DNA of 64,000 nucleotides from Cercis canadensis. Taxonomy: Eukaryota; Streptophyta; Magnoliopsida; Fabales; Fabaceae. Position numbers and translations under genes: made by a program. This document shows, in pieces, positions 54,726 to 64,000 of this stretch. The notes beneath the pieces are model-generated. The model was not told the DNA's origin, made no database searches, and saw nothing but the letters and a program-made list of their open reading frames with translations. Positions within the stretch are counted from its first letter, which is position 1. The number at the start of each line of letters is the position of its first letter. The stretch covers positions 435,275 to 499,274 of the forward strand of contig QAOA01000580.1 in NCBI GenBank assembly GCA_003255065.1, in the 5' to 3' direction.

Positions 54726-57404
54726 TTAACGACCATAAAGGTAATCATCATCTTCAAACTCTGCAACTCCTAGCATTGCCAAAGCCAAGTGACTTTTCAT
54801 CTCACTATTTGTTTCTTGTGATTGAGAGTAACAATCAATCACGCATCCATTACCTAGAAAATTAGATTTTTTCCTTCTAGACAGAATGGGTTCTTCTTCA
54901 CCTTTCAGTATTGCAATGATCTCAAATATGCTGGGTCTCCGTGATTCTTCATTTGTAACAGAGGCAGCTGCAGCTTCAATCATCCGAGCCATCTGATTCG
55001 AGCATCTCAAACTGCACTTGAGATGAGGATCAAGCAACTCTTCAATGGCTCCTTTCCCTTTTTGTAACAATGGTTTAGCCTGCAAATCAATGTTAGATTG
55101 GAAGTGAGTTTAACAAGACTTAGGCCTTATAGTTTCACAGTTCCTAAACAAATGTAACCAACTATAGTGGAAGGTTTCTACCATGAAATAGAGATCATTT
55201 AATTCATTTTGGATACAAAGCACATTACTTAGTTCTGCTTCTATCTCAAAATTCTTTTGCCAAATATAACCTCTAATTCTAATTTTGATCAATTAAATGA
55301 TTCAAAACCATCCAATATCTGCATTATTCTGACTGATTTTCATGGATTTTAGAGAATTCACCACAGCTTTTCTCAAAAGGTAACCACTGCATTACTTGTC
55401 TACATAATGCAAATCCAATATCTATCTTAACTATTTACAAACACTTGAGAGCTAATTTTTATACTTTACAACTTAAAGCATTTTGATCATTGAACCATAT
55501 AAATTCACCAATTTTCAGTTTTCTCTTTCTAATTTCTAACAGCACTAAATGAACAATGCTAGGTTGTTATACTTTTTTTTCTGATCTATAAGCTATAAAA
55601 TGATGTGGCATTAATATCATTGCTTCGCAGAGTAATTATATACAACAGACCCATAAGAATTTCCTCATAAGCTACTTATGGGACATCAATTCAACCACTA
55701 TAGAACCAGGAACGGGGGCAAATTTTTGCAAGAACTTTGAGCATTCACTCACCCATAAGACCAAGTTCTCCTCTCCTGGTGGCCTTTTTGCTTCAATTGG
55801 CTTCCGCCCAGTTATGAGCTCCAATAAAACCACTCCAAAAGCATAAACATCAGTCTTGTCTGATATTTTCCCATGTTGGAAATACTCTGGAGCCAAATAA
55901 CTGTTGCGGAAGGGGAGGTCAAAAAATGAACCCAAAATAAAAAAAAAAAAGATTTCAGTAATTTGAGTACGAAAACAGAAAGTGATGATGGATGAAAATT
56001 TTGCAGAAGAAATAGGAAGAGGTTAAGGTTTTAATTACCCAAATGTTCCTTTGACTGTTTTGCAAAGGAAAGGAACTGAAGGTGCAGAAGTCCATGTAGC
56101 TAAGCCAAAATCACACAACTGTAGCCACCAACCATAAATAGCAAAAAAAAGAATCAAAATGACTTGTAATGGGCTGACTCTCAGACAATTTCCACAATAT
56201 TAAACCAGAACTAATACACAAGAAGGCATCTCCACCTTGGGAGTCTTTTTAGAGGAAAGAAGAATGTTTGAGGGTTTAATGTCTCTGTGAACAACACATC
56301 TTTCAGTTCCGTTATGCAGATAAGCCACAGCTTCAGCAATTCCAATGGCAACTTTATACCTCACGGACCATGGAAGTGGTGAACCACCCTTCACACCCTT
56401 CCTCCTCCCTGTAAAATATGAATGCTAACATCAGTGAAATTCATCAATTTCCAAAACAAAACCTCATAAGTAAACCAGATAAATAAGTACCATGCAAGTG
56501 ACGCTCTAAGCTGCCTCCTGAGACATACTTGTAGACCAAAAACAAGCCCTCTTCTGGGTCAATACAAAAACCCACAAGGGGAACAACGTTTGGGTTATGA
56601 AGAGAACTAGCAATCATCAATTCTCTGCAGAATGCTTTTGCAGACTCCTTGTCTTCCTTGTCCAACCGTTTAATTGCTACTGCAGTCCTCAAAAGCCCAA
56701 CTCTTCCTCTAAAAACACAGCTCAATGCCCCTCTTCCCAATACTCTGCCTGCCCATAACAAAAGAATGAATTACAATCTTAAAAAAAGGATCCCCACATT
56801 GATTTAAAAAGAATCACACCTAAAAAAAATTACCTTTTGAGAAATTGCGAGTAGCATATAGTATTTCACAGTAGTTGAATCTGATCAAAGTGTTGGCCAC
56901 GGGAGATATGCTTTTCTCCGATGACTCTATTCTCCGCCATTTCAGCTCTCTGGCTCGAGATTCACTCACCCCATTGTCCAAATTAACCATCAAAACAGTT
57001 GCAGCTGCAGAAGAACTCATGTTCAAGGATTCAAGCTCAACCTGAGAGCAGAAGCTAAACCTGAAAGATGAGTGCACTGATTGAGGGTCAGCATTTGTCA
57101 ATTCTGCTCCACACCCACCAGACTCCGCCAGCAGCCATGCTTTGTTGTGCTCTAAATTTGTCTTCTTGCGGCTGTTACCGTCGGTTTTGCCCTGACCCTG
57201 AATTTTCCCTGAGCTTCGCAGGCGGCGAGAGGGCCTAACACAGGCCAACCCAAGCTCCCAGATCATTCTTCTCAAAATGTTTTTGAATTTGAGCTGCTTG
57301 TAGTCACAGTAGTGATCTGCCACTACAGAGGAAGCGTATGGAGGAGCATTTGGTGTATTGAAAGGCTCCCTCGAGTCAGGGCAGGTTCCTTGGGAGAAAA
57401 CCAT
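54726..57404 (-). CDS. Receptor-like cytoplasmic kinase (RLCK)
   Basis: A Ser/Thr kinase of the plant RLK/Pelle group without receptor parts. Six exons on the minus strand, 57404-56834, 56748-56491, 56408-56236, 56118-56039, 55900-55753 and 55079-54726, join into 1,584 nt or 527 aa. The ATG at 57404 ([14 protein letters not shown]) is the first in the frame. Residues 1-170 are Ser/Arg-rich and contain no signal peptide or membrane helix. The kinase domain opens with [20 protein letters not shown] and shows a glycine loop [11 protein letters not shown], catalytic VAIK (K217), HRDIKPSN (D319), DFG (D337-G339), and APE (364-366). All catalytic residues are present. The tail has a Ser/Arg segment (LSRRKKSN) and an acidic end ([11 protein letters not shown]). 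The subfamily, substrate and pathway cannot be named from sequence alone. Confidence 0.93.
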
Positions 57405-59296
57405 TATGAAGGAGATCCCAACAATAGCACAGAAACCCAGAAAAACAAAAGGGGAGAGAGAAAGAAAGATAAAGAAAAGTGGGGAGAGAGAGAGAGCAAG
57501 GAAAAGTAAAAGTGCTTTGCTTGTAGGGTGGGAGAGAATTTTCCCAATGGCAGATGTTGCTCTCTATAAATAATTGAAATTGGATTAAAGTAATAATGTA
57601 GCATTAGAGTGGGAGAAGGTGAACTAGGGACCAGGGTTATGTTTATACTTTTAGCTTTAGTTAATCCAAAAAAATTTATTAAAGGGAAAGAGGGTGAGAA
57701 TATGAGATGATGGTGAGGACTGAGGAAGAGGAGAATCTTGCTGTTGAGAGTGAAGAGAACAAGAAGAACCCACAAGGCTGCATTTTGAGCATGGTTTTTA
57801 GTTGTTGACAAGGTGGGGCCTGATGAAGAGACAGGGACTAATAATCTAGTACTATCAAATTATAAAACTAGAAGGTTTTTGACATAAAAATTAGAAAAAT
57901 GGAAGTTTGGTTTCTCTGAGATTTCGCATATCGAAGTATCGGATATGAAATTAATACTATTGGGGGTAATAGGACAATGTGATGTAATAAAGAAAAGAAT
58001 AAAATAAGAATGGTAATATGTTCAGCTCTTACAGAGTTCTATGAATGGGATTTTGGAACGTGGAGTCATAATTAAATGGCTATAGATAATCAAAATGGCT
58101 TTGCAGTTTGGTGACCATCCAACGGCTCCCAACCCCAACAACCGCTCCTGACAACCAAGCTTTGCTAGTTTTGTCATGTGAAATCTTTGTGCTAATCGAG
58201 CAAAACATTATTTTTATTAAAAAAAATTAAATAAAATTATTTTCTTTGGTTAAAAGATCTTAATATTTGCTTAAAAACATCTCTATGTGGCTGTTCGTAC
58301 TTGATAATAAAAATGTAATAGAGTCATTCAAATTAATCAAAATTTTAATATTGGGGTAGTATCTATAAGTTTTTTTTTAAATACAAGTTAATTTATCAAA
58401 AAAATAATTAAAAAATACTCTTACCATTAAAAAAAAATGCGAGAGATTAAATCAGATAAACCCGTGTGATACTTTCCATCCAAATGGGATATAATGGTGC
58501 AGCAGAATCCATACACTGTTGTTGTAAGATATTTATAGGAATCCTGTAATTTTGTTGACGAAAGAAAATTAGTGAGAAATAGAAACTCCTTTGGATGTGA
58601 TTGTGGAGCCAAAATTGGGGAGTCCAGAAAAGGACATGATGATTAATTTAGTTAGACCAAAAACCTATGTGAGTCAAATAATGATAACCTAATATTACAG
58701 GTTTAGGTTAGCTAAAGGGATAAAAAAAAAAAGCCATACAACTGTCACATACGGGAACACAATCACAAGAACAAGTATCAGCTTTGGTTCTTTTTCTTTT
58801 GAAAAGCGTATCAATTGGGTTTTCCACTGTTTGCTTAACTCATGACATTACACCCTTTTTCAACTCCATATATATTCCTTTAGAAAAAAAAATATAATTT
58901 ATTTTGTTTAACAATTGGCATAAAACATGGGATTTCCTCAAGTACTAAACTAATAATTTCAAAAACTAATATTATGAACATCAACATTGGTCATTTATTC
59001 AATTATTAATTTTGAGAAAATATGACATATTAAGACCAATCTCCAAATGAAAATTTAAGTGCCGTGATAATAAAAATAAATAAGTAGAGTTGTGACATAT
59101 AATACTTTAATTTGATTAAGATTCATGAGTTTAAAATTTTAAGTATATTATATTACATTGATAAAGTCAATTACAAAATACTTTCTTAAATAATTTTAAA
59201 TTTCATAGCCAAAAAGTGAGAGGCTATTTGGATAAATGGTTCATTTACCCAAAAGATTTTCACGACTCAAATTCCGAACTTGCTGCTAGTTGCATG
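57405..59296. other. Upstream region of the kinase gene and spacer
   Basis: The 160 bases above 57404 are purine-rich on the plus strand (GAGA-rich) and are probably the leader of the minus-strand kinase gene; a TATTTATAGA on the minus strand near 57563-57572 could be its TATA box. Beyond that is AT-rich spacer without a recognisable gene. Confidence 0.45.
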
Positions 59297-60982
59297 GGCA
59301 AATTTACAGTAATAATACTGTTTAATAAAATAATTACGGATTTAGGATAGTTTTGAAACAATTTACCGAAATGGGTTAGTTTTTTTTTGCTAAAAAACGC
59401 TGATGCGTTTTATCATAAAAACGCTAAACAAAACTGCGTTTTAAACAGAAAACGCAAAAAGCGAAGCACGTTTTGTTAAAGAAAACGCGGTTTCATATTA
59501 CAAAAAACGCGGAATGGGTTTTTAACCGTGGGGCCGAAAATGGTTTGAAGAAAACGCTGATTCAATCAGAGTTTCTTGAAGAAAACTCTGTTTGAAACAG
59601 AGTTTTCTATTGAAAACTCTGATTCAATCAGAGTTTCTTGAAGAAAACTCTTTTTGAAACAGAGTTTTCTATAGAAAACTCTGTTTCAAACAGAGTTTTC
59701 TCTAAGAAACACTATTTTTATGTGTTTTGTATTTCCGTAAAATGCTGACATTGTAGCACCGCTTACAACAGTGTTTGGGCCTTGGGATGATCGAGTTTAG
59801 GGTTAGAGGTTAGGGTTTAGAATTTAGGAGTTAGGGTTAGGAGTTTAGGGTTTAGAGTTGAGATTTGAGATTTAGGGTTCAGAGTTTGGGGTTGAGGTTT
59901 GAGAGTTAAGTTTAGGAGTTTACGATTAGCAATTTAAGATTTGGGATTTAGATTTAGGGTTGGATGGAACTTGCAATGTCCCTTGCTAACCGTTGTTACT
60001 CACTTGCTAATTTATCTAATTTTTGTATGCAAATATATTTCTCATTTTAGATTTCATCCTTGATGTTTTACTTACATTTAAATATATTTGCATACAAAAA
60101 TTAGTTAAAAGTCATTGAGATCAACTTTCACACCAATGACTTTAGACTCATTGTTGTATGCTCACATACCAGAGATGACATTGCAAGTTCCATCCAACCC
60201 TAAACTCATAACCCTAACCCCAAACCTAATACCCAGTGGGCTCCAAATTTTGAACTCAAAACCCCTAAATCTCAACCTCAAACTCCAAATCCAAAACCCC
60301 CAAACTCCAAACCTAAACCCTAAATCTAAATCCCAAATCCTAAATTGCTAATCGTAAACTCCTAAACTTAACTCTCAAACCTCAACCCCAAACTCTGAAC
60401 CCTAAATCTCAAATCTCAACTCTAAACCCTAAACTCCTAACCCTAACTCCTAAATTCTAAACCCTAACCTCTAACCCTAAACTCGATCATCCCAAGGCCC
60501 AAACACTGTTGTAAGCGGTGCTACAATGTCAGCATTTTACGGAAATACAAAACACATATAAAAATAGTGTTTCTTAGAGAAAACTCTGTTTGAAACAGAG
60601 TTTTCTATAGAAAACTCTGTTTCAAAAAGAGTTTTCTTCAAGAAACTCTGATTGAATCAGAGTTTTCAATAGAAAACTCTGTTTCAAACAGAGTTTTCTT
60701 CAAGAAACTCTGATTGAATCAGCGTTTTCTTCAAACCATTTTCGGCCCCACGGTTAAAAACCCATTCCGCGTTTTTTGTAATATGAAACCGCGTTTTCTT
60801 TAACAAAACGTGCTTCGCTTTTTGCGTTTTCTGTTTAAAACGCAGTTTTGTTTAGCGTTTTTATGATAAAACGCATCAGCGTTTTTTAGCAAAAAAAAAC
60901 TAACCCATTTCGGTAAATTGTTTCAAAACTATCCTAAATCCGTAATTATTTTATTAAACAGTATTATTACTGTAAATTTGCC
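59297..60982. mobile_element. Foldback element, 1.7-kb near-perfect palindrome
   Basis: The left arm 59297-59980 and right arm 60177-60982 are inverted copies that match almost base for base from the outer ends (GGCAAATTTACAGTAATAAT) to the inner edge (GGGTTGGATGGAACTTGCAA). The right arm has about 120 extra bases of CCCTAA-like sequence, and one 2-base indel is seen elsewhere. Within each arm lie several small palindromes built on AAACTCTG...CAGAGTTT and a field of AAAACGC motifs, then a region of degenerate TTAGGG-like repeats. The centre holds another perfect 25-bp hairpin (60016-60040 with 60080-60104). There is no coding frame of note. No convincing target duplication was found. Confidence 0.8.
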
Positions 60983-61157
60983 GGAATAGAGATTCAAATT
61001 TGAAAATATTTAGAGACTCTTGGACAAGTTATGTTGTGCTGCTTGTGTCTTTTTTTTTTTTAAATATATAAATAAAGTTATATTATTTAGCTAAGAATAT
61101 AGGGAATAGGCATTCAAACATGAGATCTGAACTTTTTTAAAATATCCTTAAAACAAT

Positions 61158-61823
61158 AGGGGGTGCTATGCTACACCCCTGAAAGTGACATTGTTGAGTT
61201 TTGCAGGTTTTGCAGGGAATTTTGTTTTTTTTTAATGGGTTGCTGACCGGTTTATGTAAAAATAGAGTAATTATAAATTTGGCTGAAAGTTTTTCAAATC
61301 TGCAAAGGCTGCCCAATGCTTTTTCAAAACTTCATTCTGCCCCTTATTTAAAAAAAAAAAATCTTTTAAGAAGATAAATTACAAAATACAATAATCTTTT
61401 AAGAATTTATTTTTCTTTTCTATTGAATTTAATTAATAAGATGTAACATGAAAAGTTCTTAAGTATCAATTTTACATTTTAAGTGTTTTATTTTAATTAG
61501 ATGTAACTTAAATATATTAATTTTTAGAGTTCATTTTTTAAATGAAAGGAAAGAAAATATAATTTTTTAAAGTTTGATAAAATTGAAATTATATTCATGT
61601 CCTTATAAAAAATTGGGATTCGTGTCATTAATAAAAATAAAATGGTTCAATTATTATTTTTAGTCTTTTTATTGTATTTTTTTCTTCATAAATAAAGAGA
61701 ACAATTTTACTGGGCCCCACATACAATTTTTTTTTTCTATTCTTTCTAAGCCTTTGTAAATTTGAAAAACTTTCAACTAAATTTCTAAAGATGCGACATC
61801 GTTTTCTTAAGGGGCAACTGGGC

Positions 61824-61892
<69 letters not shown>

Positions 61893-62084
61893 CTGTTTCA
61901 TACAAAATGCATGTTTTGTGTGCAATGGGTCATTTTGTTAATTAGCAAAATTTAGTGCAACTTTTATAATTTTCAAAACTTATCAATAATCGGTTCTCTT
62001 TCCTATTACTACAGACAAAACCTACAAAAAGAAACACAATTTCAGAGAAGTCACTATCAAAGGGGGTGTAGCATAGCACCCCCT
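61158..62084. mobile_element. Non-autonomous TIR element (hAT- or Mutator-like)
   Basis: The ends are inverted: AGGGGGTGCTATGCTACACC on the left and its complement on the right (GGTGTAGCATAGCACCCCCT). The flanks repeat AAAACAAT (61150-61157 and 62085-62092), an 8-bp target duplication that can also be read as 9 bp (TAAAACAAT) if the end base is assigned differently. Matches continue inward (GCAGGTTTTGC against GTAGGTTTTGT; GAAAGTTTTTCAAAT on both sides). The interior is AT-rich with a T-tract at 61828-61893 and has no transposase. Confidence 0.75.
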
Positions 62085-63886
62085 AAAACAATTGTGTGCT
62101 TGTGTCTATTATCATCATCATCATTATTTGGTAAAACAATATTATATTTCTTTCATCTCTCTGCCATCTAAATATACGTGTATGGTGATTGGCCATGGAA
62201 GTTGTAAGAAATACTCATTAATTTGGTGCCTGATGAACCGGCAGGTAGTGGTTCTAAAATTTAATGTCTTATTAAAATGGTGAGACATGGTTTTACTTAG
62301 TGGACAATGTTTATTATTTATTTTTTTAAATCATTGATTAGATAGAGATAGATCTAGTTAGGAATACGAAAGAATGAATATTTGAACTTGAAATCTCCAC
62401 TTTTTTGGAGAATTTTTAGATCAGTTGTGTTGTTACTATGTAACGGACAAAGTTTAGTTGCATATCACTAAGTGCGCCCTTTAGATGTAGATAGACTAAA
62501 ATTTGGAAAAGTTTAACGGACACAGGGTTTTTGACTGAATATATATATGTCAGCGTTTTAACCATTGAATAGAAAAGTGCACTTAACATATGTGTTCTAT
62601 CTAGCAATCCTTAGCCTAATTGTGCAGAATTCAGACATTTTTATCTGGGAACAGTTGCGGAACTCTTAAATTTTAGTAGACTCTTATAAAGTTTATGTGT
62701 TCTAGCTAGATGCTCCCAAGTGTACATATGTGAAATAGTTTGAACAAAAGTTTTTGGACTTGCAGAAGATCACAACAGTAATGAAAAATACACAAACTTT
62801 CATAAGTTATATTGTTTGGCAGAACTCAAGTTCAACTCAACCGATTCAAACTTTTAAATGATGGTATTTGTACACTACTCCACCACGCTATGAAAAATCC
62901 TCATTTTAATTAAAAGAAAAAAGTGAATACTAAGTTACCCTCACTAATTGAGAAGTTTTGGTGAAATCCACTATCTGAAATTAGTATCATTGTAAAAATC
63001 TTAAAAATTTGAGTCACTCAGTCTATACTAAAACAATTAGTTTCTTATAAAATATATAAACTATACAATATAAGAAAAAGTTCCAAAAAATAAATAAATA
63101 AAAAAAGCAGAATAGTAATTTTTTTTTGACACAATTAAACTCAACTTATGTCAACTGTTTTATAATCTAACACATAATTGGTGACTCAATTTTTTGAGAT
63201 CTTTATAATAACACTAAATTCACATCCTAAGTCCTACCAGAATTCCCAATTGAGGGTTGGATAATGCTAGTGGAAGTAGCTGAGTGGTCTCCTTAAAAAA
63301 CTTTTATGTAAGTTTAATTATGTTCAGATTACTCATTAAAAAAAATTGTTTTCAGATTATATTAACGATATACCAGTCTGAGCTAATGTTAAATTAATTA
63401 ATGTACTTATCAAAAAAAAATTAATTAATGTACGTATAAGTAGCATTATCAAAACTTTCCCCGCACCACTTAAGTTCTTATGCGTGTAACATGAAACAGT
63501 TAATGAATGTTTAACTGGAAACCGTTTACTCTTTCATAAATGAGCTCAATCACTTGAAGACACGACAACTCAAATGGGAGCCAGGCTAAACTAAAAATCT
63601 ATGTTCATTTATTTATTGTCACAAGCAAGGACCTTATATATAACTAAGCAACTTGAATTTCAGATACACTTGAAGTAGGCTTAACCTTTAGGGTTCTAAT
63701 GTATGGCTTCCAATCCAGGCATACTTACTGATTGGCCTTGGAAAGCTCTCGGGAGTTTTAAGGTTTTATTTAATTATACTAAGTTAAGCAAATTGTTCAA
63801 GCTAGTTTTTATTTGCTGTTTTAAAAGCTAAATCTAGCATTTGTTTGCATTTGACATTCTTGTTTTTTTGTTTCTATGTGATAAAG
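62085..63886. other. Spacer, no gene recognised
   Basis: AT-rich sequence with simple repeats (an ATC run near 62108) and only short frames lacking family resemblance. The last part may be promoter or intron of a gene running off the right edge. Confidence 0.45.
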
Positions 63887-64000
63887 TGGGTGATTTTGAC
63901 CCCATGGATTGCACACAGCACATACTCTTTCATACTGAACGAGGAAAAGGAGAAGGACCTTGGCTACTTTCTGATATTCCCATATCTAATGGTGAGAATG
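63887..64000 (+). CDS. Possible partial exon at the right edge, unidentified
   Basis: After an AG at 63885-63886 an open frame runs to the window end with an ATG at 63904 and plain coding character (DCTQHILFHTERGKGEGPWL). The stretch is less AT-rich than the spacer before it. I do not recognise the protein, and it could be a first coding exon or an internal one. Only the sequence beyond 64000 can show whether it is real. Confidence 0.3.

Noticed and set aside
57404..57811. 135-codon minus-strand frame above the kinase gene
   Set aside because: Hydrophobic low-complexity translation of the CT-rich leader; it ends as the kinase begins and resembles nothing.
59790..60490. Interstitial telomere
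   Set aside because: The TTAGGG/CCCTAA-like repeats are degenerate, irregular in length and mirrored in the two arms of the foldback element, so they belong to that element.
1..64000. CRISPR arrays, operons, prophage or bacterial features
   Set aside because: None seen; gene structure and repeats are those of a plant nuclear chromosome.

Overview
The window is nuclear DNA of a flowering plant. Genes are split by GT-AG introns, spacers are AT-rich, plastid-targeted proteins (a starch-granule factor and a fructokinase) are present, and transposable elements of classic plant types are abundant. The genes look eudicot, probably a woody rosid, but I cannot name the species. Seven isolated N bases mark assembly joins.

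Layout. (1) 616-2424, plus: an intronless DELLA gibberellin repressor of the GAI type, followed by about 7 kb of gene-poor spacer. (2) 9388-10340, minus: a two-exon At4g22758-like DUF7054 protein. (3) 12474-17426, minus: an eight-exon PTST1-like gene (coiled coil plus CBM48) for targeting granule-bound starch synthase. (4) 18.4-25 kb: spacer with a Mutator-like element (9-bp target duplication, one mismatch), another long-inverted-repeat element and two copies of one MITE. (5) 25323-26545, plus: a small C2-domain protein of the CAR family. (6) 27327-27831: a broken last exon of an anthocyanin-type R2R3-MYB. (7) 27956-37324: a complete, young Ty3/Gypsy retrotransposon of the Tat type, with 385-bp LTRs differing at 4 sites, a CTTTC target duplication, gag-pol on the minus strand with one in-frame stop, and a divergently transcribed spliced accessory gene on the plus strand. 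(8) 38926-41428, plus: GDP-L-galactose phosphorylase (VTC2), the control step of vitamin C synthesis, with a candidate non-AUG upstream frame ending 2 nt before the main ATG. (9) 42359-43793: an RNA polymerase III subunit RPC9 pseudogene with three lesions. (10) 45610-46038, minus: a four-EF-hand calmodulin-like protein. (11) 48972-52723, plus: a seven-exon plastid fructokinase. (12) 53855-54109, plus: a two-EF-hand polcalcin. (13) 54726-57404, minus: a six-exon receptor-like cytoplasmic kinase. (14) 57.5-64 kb: spacer with a 1.7-kb near-perfect foldback element, a terminal-inverted-repeat element with an 8-9 bp target duplication, and perhaps the first exon of a further gene at the right edge.

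The genes are independent eukaryotic transcription units, so no operon logic applies. All exon boundaries come from reading GT-AG sites and checking that phases join into one open frame; protein identities come from recognising family motifs, not from a search.
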